This document shows, piece after piece, positions 1 to 6,286 of a stretch of 9,283 nt of DNA. Under the pieces are notes generated by a model. The model saw only the letters and a program-made list of their open reading frames with translations, searched no databases and had not been told where the DNA came from. The DNA is from VMDJ01 sp965659945. GTDB lineage: Bacteria; Pseudomonadota; Gammaproteobacteria; Chromatiales; Chromatiaceae. The DNA is taken from positions 1 through 9,283 of the forward strand of contig CBFHYJ010000063.1 in assembly GCA_965659945.1 (NCBI GenBank), read 5' to 3'. Each line of letters starts with the position of its first letter. Within the stretch, counting starts at the first letter, position 1. Both the position numbers and the translations under genes were made by a program.

Positions 1-39
1 CAAGCCACGGAAAATTCCTTCCGGGCGGAAAGGCGCAGG

Positions 40-68
40 ATTCTACTGGGTTAAATGAAGTTTTGCAA
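40..68 (-). promoter_or_regulatory. Probable leftward sigma-70 promoter, possibly for rpsU outside the window
   Basis: Read on the minus strand, TTGCAA (63-68) is followed after 17 bases by TAGAAT (40-45), which matches five of six bases of the -10 consensus. The bases just downstream (CCTGCGCC on that strand) are GC-rich, like the discriminators of stringently controlled ribosomal promoters. In Pseudomonas and enterobacteria the gene divergent from tsaD is rpsU, so this is probably its promoter; that identity is inferred because no rpsU coding sequence lies in the window. The -35 element sits just upstream of the tsaD ribosome-binding site. A weak stem (TTCC 19-22 with GGAA 27-30) would lie in the leader of the leftward transcript. 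Confidence 0.45.
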
Positions 69-72
69 AGGA
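68..72 (+). promoter_or_regulatory. Ribosome-binding site that decides the tsaD start
   Basis: AAGGA lies eight bases before the GTG at 81 and favours that codon over the in-frame TTG at 63. The TTG has no Shine-Dalgarno sequence and would add six residues that are absent from known TsaD proteins. Confidence 0.6.
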
Positions 73-80
73 AAGATTGC

Positions 81-1112
81 GTGTTAGTGCTGGGGATTGA
101 AAGTTCGTGCGATGAGACCGGTGTGGCGCTTTATGACAGCGCTAAGGGATTGATTGCACACGAAGTTTATAGCCAGATCGAGCTGCATGCGGAGTACGGC
201 GGCGTGGTGCCAGAATTGGCCTCACGGGACCATGTGCGCAAGCTCGCGCCGATGGTGCAGCAATTGCTCGCAGAAGCGGATCTTAAAGGCGATCAAATCG
301 ATGGCGTGGCCTATACCTCAGGTCCTGGTTTGGCTGGTGCATTGTTGGTTGGTGCCGCCATGGGTCGTACTTTAGCGTGGAGCTGGGGTGTGCCTGCGGT
401 AGGCGTGCATCACATGGAAGGGCATCTGTTGGCGCCGTTGCTCGAGGGTGATCGTCCTGACTTTCCTTTTGTCGCTTTGCTCGTCTCAGGTGGGCATACC
501 CAGCTCGTGTTGGTTGAAGGCATCGGAAAATACAAATTGCTTGGTGAGTCAGTTGATGATGCTGCGGGTGAGGCGTTTGATAAAACCGCTAAAATGCTTG
601 AACTGGGATACCCCGGTGGACCTTTGCTCGCAAAGCTCGCCGAGCAAGGTGATCCAACACGTTTTCGTTTCCCACGTCCGATGACCGATCGTCCGGGATT
701 GGATTTTTCTTTCTCGGGGTTGAAGACCTTTGCGCTCACCACCCTACAAAACGAATCAAAGACTTGTTCTGGTGTTGAGTTAGAAACGCTCAAAGCAGAT
801 ATATCACGCGCCTTTGAAGATGCGGTGGTCGATACCTTAGCCATAAAGTGCAAACGCGCCTTAGAGCAAACAGGGTCGAATCAGTTGGTGATGGCAGGTG
901 GCGTTAGCGCCAATAAACGGCTGCGTTCTGCGGTTGATAGCTTGACCGTTAACTTAGGTGGTCGCGCCTATTATCCGCGTCCTGAGTTGTGTACCGATAA
1001 CGGTGCGATGATTGCTTTTGCTGGTTGTCAGCGATTGATTGCGGGTGAGTCTGGTGATTTGTCGTTTGGTATTAAGCCGCGTGGGCCAATGACCGAACTC
1101 GAGCCGGCTTAA
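81..1112 (+). CDS. tsaD: tRNA N6-adenosine threonylcarbamoyltransferase TsaD
   Basis: TsaD (Gcp/YgjD, Kae1 family) transfers the threonylcarbamoyl group from TsaC-made threonylcarbamoyl-AMP to A37 of ANN-decoding tRNAs, working in the cytoplasm with TsaB and TsaE. The 343-residue product fits the usual length of about 337. It opens with the ASKHA-fold phosphate loop GIESSCDETG (residues 5-14). The metal ligands of HHMEGH fall at His111 and His115, the same numbers as in E. coli, and the third ligand is Asp306 in CTDNGAMIAF. VSGGHTQ and the FDKTAK and MAGGVSAN segments are all present. The start is GTG at 81, chosen from its ribosome-binding site and from the match to the E. coli N-terminus. 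The gene converges on plsY, and the two stop codons interlock at 1109-1112. Nothing in the protein looks damaged, and the identification is firm. Confidence 0.98.
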   Translation: MLVLGIESSCDETGVALYDSAKGLIAHEVYSQIELHAEYGGVVPELASRDHVRKLAPMVQQLLAEADLKGDQIDGVAYTSGPGLAGALLVGAAMGRTLAWSWGVPAVGVHHMEGHLLAPLLEGDRPDFPFVALLVSGGHTQLVLVEGIGKYKLLGESVDDAAGEAFDKTAKMLELGYPGGPLLAKLAEQGDPTRFRFPRPMTDRPGLDFSFSGLKTFALTTLQNESKTCSGVELETLKADISRAFEDAVVDTLAIKCKRALEQTGSNQLVMAGGVSANKRLRSAVDSLTVNLGGRAYYPRPELCTDNGAMIAFAGCQRLIAGESGDLSFGIKPRGPMTELEPA

Positions 1113-1702
1113 GAGTTCTTTTTGCCAATCAAACTTTCTTCGCCGCTAATCAGGCGTTGGATGTTGCTCTTGTGACGCCAGAACAAAATGATGCTCATGA
1201 TGATTTGCATCACGATCAGCTCATCAGCCGGCCAGATCCAATAAATGATCACCGGTGCTAAGGCCATGGAAACCAGTGCGGATAGCGATGAAATTTTGAC
1301 GACCTTCGCCATGAACAACCAGATACCCGCGACAGCTAAGCCGATGCCCCAGTGAAGTCCGAACTGAGTTCCGAGTGCAGTCGCAACACCTTTGCCCCCT
1401 TTAAAGCCAAAGAAAACGGGATACAGATGACCCAAGAAGGCCGCCATAGCTGCGAGGGCAAAGGTGAGTGTAGAGACATCGAGTAGATGGCCTGCTGCAA
1501 CCGGTAATACTCCTTTAAGCATGTCGCCAAGCAAGGTGATCGCAGCGGCTTTTTTGCCACCAATGCGCAACACGTTGGTGGCGCCCGGGTTGTTCGAGCC
1601 TTCGCTACGTGGGTCAGATAATCCCATCAGACGACAAACAATAATGGCGCTCGAGATAGAGCCAATCAGATAAGCCGCAGCGATAAGGCCAAGTTCAGTC
1701 AT
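1109..1702 (-). CDS. plsY: Glycerol-3-phosphate acyltransferase PlsY
   Basis: PlsY is an inner-membrane enzyme that acylates the sn-1 position of glycerol-3-phosphate with acyl-phosphate made by PlsX, the first committed step of phospholipid synthesis. With the start used here it has 197 residues. Conserved family segments are visible: GSNNPGATNVLR (residues 35-46), the glycine-rich phosphate loop in GHLYPVFFGFKGGKGVAT (91-108), and RHKSNIQRL (176-184). Hydrophobic stretches near residues 4-24, 52-70, 80-100, 117-133, 138-156 and 163-175 fit a polytopic protein. ATG at 1702 is preferred because GGA lies seven bases upstream and the putative promoter would place the transcript start near 1714. 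ATG at 1714 (201 aa) is a close alternative. A farther ATG at 1762 (217 aa) has no ribosome-binding site and adds residues unlike the family. Linkage to tsaD and folB is common in gammaproteobacteria. Confidence 0.96.
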   Translation of the reverse strand: MTELGLIAAAYLIGSISSAIIVCRLMGLSDPRSEGSNNPGATNVLRIGGKKAAAITLLGDMLKGVLPVAAGHLLDVSTLTFALAAMAAFLGHLYPVFFGFKGGKGVATALGTQFGLHWGIGLAVAGIWLFMAKVVKISSLSALVSMALAPVIIYWIWPADELIVMQIIMSIILFWRHKSNIQRLISGEESLIGKKNS

Positions 1703-1720
1703 TGATAAATCCATATCGGC

Positions 1721-1750
1721 ATTCTCTGAGCTGCAGCTAGCTGCGGTCAA
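1721..1750 (-). promoter_or_regulatory. Candidate plsY promoter containing a 12-base palindrome
   Basis: On the minus strand, TTGACC (1745-1750, five of six consensus bases) and GAGAAT (1721-1726, four of six) are separated by 18 bases. The perfect palindrome GCAGCTAGCTGC (1733-1744) occupies the spacer directly beside the -35 element, where a bound protein would block polymerase. An operator role is inferred from position only. The same gap must also serve folB in the opposite direction, for which I see only a weak candidate (TAAGAT at 1767-1772). Confidence 0.35.
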
Positions 1751-1798
1751 GCGGCGTGTCATCAGTTAAGATTGATGAAAGCCTGAATGGAACAAATG

Positions 1799-2155
1799 AT
1801 GGATACAGTTTTTTTACGCGATCTGAAGATTGATACGGTTATCGGTATCTATGGTTGGGAGCGTCGCGTTCGCCAAACCCTGATCTTTGATCTTGAGATG
1901 AGCGCCGATGTGGCTAAAGCGGCCAAGACCGACAAGATAGAAGATGCACTTAACTACAAATCAATCGCTAAGCGCTTACAGCAGTATGTCGGTGAAAGTG
2001 AATTTGAGCTTATCGAGACCTTAGCTGAAGAGTGTGCTCTCATTATTCGTGAAGAGTTTAATGTCGCTTGGGTGAAACTAACGCTGAATAAAAAAGGCGC
2101 GGTGCGTGGCGCCACTGATGTGGGTGTGATTATTGAACGTGGAGAGCGTACTTAA
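1799..2155 (+). CDS. folB: Dihydroneopterin aldolase FolB
   Basis: FolB splits 7,8-dihydroneopterin into 6-hydroxymethyl-7,8-dihydropterin and glycolaldehyde in folate synthesis. In the family it often also epimerises the substrate to dihydromonapterin. The 118-residue protein aligns along its length with E. coli FolB. Glu21 in GWE, Tyr53 in LNYKSIA, Glu73 in LIETLAEE and the catalytic Lys98 in LNKKGAV are all in place, and the C-terminal VGVIIERG is typical. ATG at 1799 is chosen because GGA sits seven bases upstream (1789-1791) and the protein then begins MDTVF, as E. coli FolB begins MDIVF. In-frame ATGs at 1787 and 1796 are possible but less well placed. The gene overlaps folK by one base (TAATG), so the two are almost certainly co-transcribed and translationally coupled, and FolB's product is FolK's expected substrate. 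Confidence 0.96.
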   Translation: MDTVFLRDLKIDTVIGIYGWERRVRQTLIFDLEMSADVAKAAKTDKIEDALNYKSIAKRLQQYVGESEFELIETLAEECALIIREEFNVAWVKLTLNKKGAVRGATDVGVIIERGERT

Positions 2156-2637
2156 TGGCATGGGTGTGGGTTAGTATTGGTAGCAACATTGATCGCGAAA
2201 ATAATATTCGCGGATCGCTGCAAGCATTAGAAGCTGAATTTGGTGAGCTTGTGATCTCACCAATCTACGAAACACCCGCCGAAGGTTTTGATGGTGATGC
2301 GTTTTACAACCTTGTCGCTGGTTTCAAAACCGATTTAAAGCCTGCTGAGCTTCATATCAAGCTTCGAGAAATCGAGCATGACTTTGGTCGCGTGCGAACA
2401 AACGAAAAGTTTAATGCGCGGACAATGGATATCGATGCCTTAACCTATGACGACCAAGTGACAGATGAGGGTGGTAAGCATCTACCGCGCGATGAGATCG
2501 AAAAGTACGGTTTTGTATTAAAGCCACTCGTTGATGTTGCTCCCGATGAGATTCATCCCGAGTGTGGTGTGAGCTATGCAGCGCTTTGGGAAAACTTTTC
2601 AGGTGACAAAGACGAACTCGTTCAAGTGCATCTGTAA
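2155..2637 (+). CDS. folK: HPPK-family pterin pyrophosphokinase (divergent FolK)
   Basis: This 160-residue protein belongs to the 6-hydroxymethyl-7,8-dihydropterin pyrophosphokinase family, which transfers pyrophosphate from ATP to the pterin before DHPS acts. Visible landmarks are SIGSN (7-11), GRVRTNEK (78-85; Arg79 and Arg81 match E. coli Arg82 and Arg84), Arg89, and the magnesium ligands Asp92 and Asp94 in MDIDAL. Two residues important in E. coli HPPK differ: His115 is Arg112 in LPRDEI, and Arg121 is Tyr118 in EKYGF. Trp89 is Phe86. The WGPR signature reads FNAR. Pseudomonas-type genomes are known to carry a FolK-like protein beside folB in addition to the FolK near panBC, and this looks like that type; whether a second FolK exists here cannot be seen. 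GGAG at 2141-2144 inside folB serves as ribosome-binding site. Family assignment is firm; full activity is less certain. Confidence 0.9.
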   Translation: MAWVWVSIGSNIDRENNIRGSLQALEAEFGELVISPIYETPAEGFDGDAFYNLVAGFKTDLKPAELHIKLREIEHDFGRVRTNEKFNARTMDIDALTYDDQVTDEGGKHLPRDEIEKYGFVLKPLVDVAPDEIHPECGVSYAALWENFSGDKDELVQVHL

Positions 2638-2638
2638 G

Positions 2639-3379
2639 TTATTGCTGAACGCTGCGACCACCATCGACCGCTAAGATCTGTCCGGTCACATAATCATTAC
2701 CATCCACCATAAACATAATTGCGTTAACGATCTGTTCAGCGCCAGCAGGTCGACCCATCGGGATGCGTTTTAAGATTTCTTGTTTGTCGGTGGTGTGCTC
2801 AGCGCCGGTTGGCCAGAGTGCGGCACCAGGTGCTACTCCATTCACACGCACATCCGGTGCAAGCTCGAGTGCGAGTGTTTTTACCATCATCGCGTTAGCA
2901 GCTTTTGCCATTACATATACGGGGTGCTTAGGTTTTGGTCGCTCAGCATAGATGTCGACAAGGTTCACAATGCAGCCTTTTTGTTTGGCAAGTTCTGGCG
3001 CTAGCGCTTGGCTTAAAAAGAAAGGTGCACGTGCATTACTGCCAAATAAATCATCCCAGTGTTCCTGAGTGGCTGTGCCCATTGGGGTGGGGTAAAAGCT
3101 ACTGGCATTGTTGATCAGTACATCTAAACGACCTTTAACCTCTAGGGCCTCTTTGGCGAGTTTTTCAACCGCTTGCATGTCACATAGATCCGCCTGAATC
3201 AGCAGAGAAGAGTTGGCGCGATTTTCATTGAGACGCTTTACCAATGCTGCTGCCGGTTCACGTGAGGAGCGGTAATGCACAATCACAAAATAGCCAGCTT
3301 TATGTAGGGCATCGCAGGTTGCAGCGCCAATGCGTGCTGCAGCGCCAGTGACTAAAGCAACTTTTTCGGTCTGTGACAT
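2639..3379 (-). CDS. Pteridine reductase, PTR1/FolM-like short-chain dehydrogenase
   Basis: This 246-residue NADPH-dependent SDR probably reduces dihydropterins, such as dihydromonapterin or dihydrobiopterin, to tetrahydro forms in the cytoplasm. The dinucleotide loop reads TGAAARIG (11-18), with Arg where classical SDRs have Gly, as in Leishmania PTR1 (TGAAKRLG). HYRSS (35-39) fits NADPH preference. NNASSFYPTP (90-99) and LFGSNARAPFFL (111-122) closely resemble PTR1. The catalytic set is Asp142 (NLVD), Tyr155 and Lys159 (YVMAK). The end VTGQILAVDGG is typical of SDRs. The start at 3379 is set by GGGAG seven bases upstream; an ATG at 3418 would add 13 residues unlike the family. The gene converges on folK with a single base between stop codons. 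E. coli FolM is a more distant relative, so I give no symbol. Substrate is inferred from family and context. Confidence 0.85.
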   Translation of the reverse strand: MSQTEKVALVTGAAARIGAATCDALHKAGYFVIVHYRSSREPAAALVKRLNENRANSSLLIQADLCDMQAVEKLAKEALEVKGRLDVLINNASSFYPTPMGTATQEHWDDLFGSNARAPFFLSQALAPELAKQKGCIVNLVDIYAERPKPKHPVYVMAKAANAMMVKTLALELAPDVRVNGVAPGAALWPTGAEHTTDKQEILKRIPMGRPAGAEQIVNAIMFMVDGNDYVTGQILAVDGGRSVQQ

Positions 3380-3386
3380 TGAATGA

Positions 3387-3391
3387 CTCCC
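3387..3391 (-). promoter_or_regulatory. Ribosome-binding site that decides the pteridine reductase start
   Basis: GGGAG on the minus strand (in AAGGGAG) lies seven bases before the ATG at 3379. It lies downstream of the alternative ATG at 3418, so it cannot serve that start. Confidence 0.7.
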
Positions 3392-3406
3392 TTCTACGTG
3401 AGGTTC

Positions 3407-3414
3407 TTTATAAT
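3407..3414. promoter_or_regulatory. Divergent TATA element between the pteridine reductase and midA-like genes
   Basis: The gap 3380-3452 is AT-rich and must hold both promoters. TATAAT (3409-3414) is a perfect -10 box on the plus strand, and TATAAA (minus strand, 3407-3412) overlaps it in the other direction. Neither has a good -35 hexamer at 16-18 bases, so an activator may be needed or one of the two may be chance. If both work, the two genes would compete for polymerase. Confidence 0.35.
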
Positions 3415-3452
3415 GCAAATAACTATATCAATCTTTGCGACTGTATAACCGC

Positions 3453-4592
3453 ATGACAGAGTCTGTTGAACAAGCTATCCACAAAGCCATTGGCGAGCAA
3501 ATCGTCGAAGAGAATGGTCTTGTCGACTTTGAGCGTTTTATGTCGCTAGCCTTATACGCCCCGGGCTTGGGTTACTACGTGAATGGTGCGCAAAAGTTTG
3601 GTGTTGGGGGTGACTTCATTACCGCCCCTGAGTTATCGCCATTGTTTGGGCAATCACTTGCGCATCAGATCGCGCAGGTCTTTAGTGTGTTAGACCAACC
3701 CTGTGTGTTGGAGTTTGGTGCTGGCTCAGGTGCGTTAGCGGTGAGCGTCCTTGAGCACCTTGAACAGCTCGATTGTTTGCCCGTGCGATATCAAATCCTT
3801 GAGCTTAGTGCGGAGCTACAACAACGTCAGCGCGAAACCATTCAGCAAGCGTTGCCACATTTGTTAGAGCGTGTGGAATGGCTATCGCATATGCCGTCGT
3901 CGTCTTGGCGGGGCGTGGTGATCGCTAATGAAGTGCTTGATGCGATGCCCGTGCAGCGGGTTAAAAAAACAGCTGATCAATGGCAGATGCAGTGGGTAAG
4001 TTATTCGGATGATGTGTATCAAGCAAAATGGTTAGATGCGACAGATGAAACACTGCTCACGCAGCTAGATGCTTTAGAGGAGCGCCTAGGTCATTTTGCG
4101 GATGGCTATGAGTCTGAGGTGAATCGTCATGTTGATGGTTGGATCTCAGCGTTATCGCAGATGATCTATCAAGGTGCTGTCATCTTGGTGGATTACGGCT
4201 ATCCGGAAGCGGCTTACTATCATCCGGAGCGATCGGCCGGTACTTTGATCTGTCATTATCAACACAAGGCATACAACGACCCTCTGCAACGTGTTGGCTC
4301 ACAAGACATCACCGCGAATGTAGATTTTAGTGCAGTCGCAGAAGCTGGGGTGAATCACGGATTTGATTTGGCAGGTTTCACAACACAATCTTTTTTCTTG
4401 ATGAATAATGGCATTGCCGAGCTATTAGACGAGGATCCGATGAGCGATCGTTATATTTATCTAGCTCAAGCGTTGAAGCAGCTAACTCTACCGACAGAAA
4501 TGGGTGAGCGATTTAAGGTGATTGCCTTTAGCAAAGGGTTGGACCTTGCAATGCGTGGTTTTGTGATAGGAGATCAACGTGCCTATCTTTAA
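3453..4592 (+). CDS. SAM-dependent methyltransferase, MidA/NDUFAF7 family (DUF185, COG1565)
   Basis: The 379-residue product is a class I methyltransferase of the family that includes mitochondrial NDUFAF7/MidA, which dimethylates an arginine of complex I subunit NDUFS2. The bacterial substrate is not established. The family hallmark GGDFITAPELSPLFG is at residues 52-66, SAM motif I (LEFGAGSGALA) at 86-96, the NEVLDAMPV segment at 159-167, LVDYGYPEAAYY at 246-257, and GERFKV near 351-356. The length matches the family. ATG at 3453 is chosen over an in-frame TTG at 3435, although neither has a clear ribosome-binding site, so a weakly translated or leader-short message is possible. It is the first gene of a two-gene unit and overlaps the lipoprotein gene by 14 bases. 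The family call is firm; the substrate is unknown. Confidence 0.92.
   Translation: MTESVEQAIHKAIGEQIVEENGLVDFERFMSLALYAPGLGYYVNGAQKFGVGGDFITAPELSPLFGQSLAHQIAQVFSVLDQPCVLEFGAGSGALAVSVLEHLEQLDCLPVRYQILELSAELQQRQRETIQQALPHLLERVEWLSHMPSSSWRGVVIANEVLDAMPVQRVKKTADQWQMQWVSYSDDVYQAKWLDATDETLLTQLDALEERLGHFADGYESEVNRHVDGWISALSQMIYQGAVILVDYGYPEAAYYHPERSAGTLICHYQHKAYNDPLQRVGSQDITANVDFSAVAEAGVNHGFDLAGFTTQSFFLMNNGIAELLDEDPMSDRYIYLAQALKQLTLPTEMGERFKVIAFSKGLDLAMRGFVIGDQRAYL
4567..4572 (+). promoter_or_regulatory. Ribosome-binding site inside the end of the methyltransferase gene
   Basis: TAGGAG lies six bases before the GTG at 4579. It is one of the best Shine-Dalgarno sequences in the window, sits wholly inside the upstream coding region, and fixes the lipoprotein start with a 14-base overlap, so translational coupling is likely. 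Confidence 0.7.
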
Positions 4593-5289
4593 GCTCAGTC
4601 TGTTAATCAGCGCGACGTTGTTGCTTGGTGCCTGCGTGTCGCAGCCTAAGCCTAGTGACCCTATTCAGCCACGTGAGTTCAAGCTGAGTGATGTCGCTAA
4701 GAGCGATGTTGATATGGCAGCTGAGATAGCGGTTAAACAATGGCGCGGCTATCTGCGAATGATCGCGGAAAAATTATATCTACGTAACCCCAATCAATTA
4801 CGTCGATCTGATCAACCTAACTTAACGGCACAACAGGCCGCAGCGCGATTGATCAAAGTTGATGGTGATCTGCCGCAAATCAAAACCGCGAAGTCATCAG
4901 ATAAAGTCGATTTAGCCTTTGATCCATTGTTTACCGGCGATCGAGTTGCCGCTTTTGTAGGTGGTTTATATGGCATGTATAAAACCACCTACGGAAACGA
5001 TGGTGAGTTTTTCATGCACCATGAATTTGATCCGCAAAAGCTGTATTACTTAGCGCGTAATACTGAGATAGCGGATTGGCAGCTGCGCAATAAGCGCGAT
5101 GAGGCAGGGCGTTTATTTTTAATCAGTCACGGCGATGCCAGGGTCGGTGTGAACCTAACCTTCTCGCGGCTCTTCGGTAAGTTGATTGGTATGAATGATC
5201 TATTTGCAGAGGTGGTCGCGGACACCACCAATCGTACGATCAAAAACGTCATCCAAGGCTTTGCCTCAGCGGTGTTCTTCCCGATTTAA
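4579..5289 (+). CDS. Unrecognised lipoprotein
   Basis: I do not recognise the family. The 236-residue product begins with Lys5, a hydrophobic core (residues 6-18) and the lipobox LGAC with Cys19, so it should be lipidated and anchored on the periplasmic side. Residue +2 is Val rather than Asp, which by the Lol rule suggests the outer membrane. After a short Pro/Ser linker (20-33) comes a mostly soluble domain. Recognisable pieces are a basic, tyrosine-rich helix (YLRMIAEKLYLRNPNQ, 58-73), a glycine/aromatic stretch (FVGGLYGMYKTTYG, 126-139), MHHEFD (146-151), LISHGD (181-186) and a hydrophobic end, FASAVFFPI. No enzyme motif is convincing. The GTG start is fixed by its strong ribosome-binding site. 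It is coupled to the methyltransferase gene and converges on the NDUFA9-like gene at an interlocked TTAA. The lipoprotein call is strong; the function is unknown. Confidence 0.85.
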   Translation: MPIFKLSLLISATLLLGACVSQPKPSDPIQPREFKLSDVAKSDVDMAAEIAVKQWRGYLRMIAEKLYLRNPNQLRRSDQPNLTAQQAAARLIKVDGDLPQIKTAKSSDKVDLAFDPLFTGDRVAAFVGGLYGMYKTTYGNDGEFFMHHEFDPQKLYYLARNTEIADWQLRNKRDEAGRLFLISHGDARVGVNLTFSRLFGKLIGMNDLFAEVVADTTNRTIKNVIQGFASAVFFPI

Positions 5290-6242
5290 TCTTCGTGACG
5301 AGCACGTGCACGTAAACGATCGAGCTTGCCGGCTTTATCGTGCCGCAGTAGTACGCTCGGAGCTATTCCACTTATGCTAGTGGCATCAATACCTAATCGC
5401 GCTAGGCCGTTGTCGCTACATACGCTCGCCGTTTGCAGTGAGTTGTAATTATCCATAGTGAATAACTTGCCCGGTAAGTTTTGCAAAATACGCGCTTGAA
5501 TGCGTGCGGCGAAATCGGGCAATTCGATGATCAGCTTTTTGCGTTCCATCACGTTGGCGAGGAACTCAACTACCTCACGCAATGTGTATTCCTCAGGGCC
5601 ACAGAGCTCATAGGTCTGATCAAAGGTAGTTCTGTCGTCCATACTTTGTGCAAAGGCTTTAACAACATCTTCGATATAAACCGGTGCGAAGCGTGACTTG
5701 GCACATGCCAATGGTAACGGCCCTGGTATCTTCATTAAGCCGGCAAAGCGATTCAAGAAGCCATCACCTGGTCCAAAAATCACCGAAGGGCGGAAGATGG
5801 TGAAGTTGATGTTTGGTTGGCACATCGCGCGAACACGATTTTCCGCTTCACCTTTGGTTTTTAAATAGGTGCTGCTACCTGCATCTTGATCCGCTTGAAG
5901 TGCACTCATTTGAATGTAGCGCTTAATGCCGGCGGCATGACATGCTTCAATGGCATTTTCGGTGATGCCGACGTGAACTTTGCGGAAGCCTTCACGTTTG
6001 TTGGCAGGATTTAGAATACCCACCAAGTTGATCACAGCATCACAGCCTTTAACCGCTTGCTTGAGTCCATCTAAATCGTAGGGGTTGGCTTCTACCAACT
6101 CAGCACTCAATCTGAGCTCTGGGTGACGATGCGCGTGCCGGGTAATCACACGGCATTGATGCCCAAGGTTTGCTAATACGTGAGTAAGACGGCGACCGAC
6201 AAAGCCTGTGCCACCAATCAATGCAACTTTTGTAAATTTCAT
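5286..6242 (-). CDS. Complex I NDUFA9-family NAD(P)-binding protein (atypical SDR)
   Basis: The 318-residue product is an atypical short-chain dehydrogenase of the NDUFA9-like group, which in mitochondria gives a complex I accessory subunit holding NADPH. Bacterial members are usually annotated as NAD-dependent epimerase/dehydratase proteins of unknown substrate. The N-terminal loop GGTGFVG (10-16) binds the nucleotide. CDAVINLVG (67-75), MSAL (112-115), YLKTKGEAE (126-134, giving a Tyr126-Lys130 pair) and RPSVIFGPGD (151-160) are characteristic. RFAPVYIEDV and the TYELCGPEEYT segment follow, as in extended SDRs. The C-terminus is basic (LDRLRARARHED). It lies 44 bases downstream of the secreted-protein gene on the same strand with no visible terminator between them, so the two probably share a transcript. 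No strong ribosome-binding site precedes ATG 6242. Family is firm; function is unproven. Confidence 0.88.
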   Translation of the reverse strand: MKFTKVALIGGTGFVGRRLTHVLANLGHQCRVITRHAHRHPELRLSAELVEANPYDLDGLKQAVKGCDAVINLVGILNPANKREGFRKVHVGITENAIEACHAAGIKRYIQMSALQADQDAGSSTYLKTKGEAENRVRAMCQPNINFTIFRPSVIFGPGDGFLNRFAGLMKIPGPLPLACAKSRFAPVYIEDVVKAFAQSMDDRTTFDQTYELCGPEEYTLREVVEFLANVMERKKLIIELPDFAARIQARILQNLPGKLFTMDNYNSLQTASVCSDNGLARLGIDATSISGIAPSVLLRHDKAGKLDRLRARARHED

Positions 6243-6286
6243 AAGGATGGTCGTTGTTATTTTTTGCTAAAGATACCGCATTTAGG

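Noticed and set aside
63..80. Longer tsaD start at TTG 63
   Set aside because: It has no ribosome-binding site, adds six residues not found in TsaD, and shifts the metal-binding histidines away from the E. coli numbering; GTG 81 has AAGGA at good spacing.
410..853. 147-residue minus-strand reading frame inside tsaD
   Set aside because: It is antisense to a highly conserved gene, has a serine/proline-rich composition typical of a shadow frame, and has no ribosome-binding site or recognisable motif.
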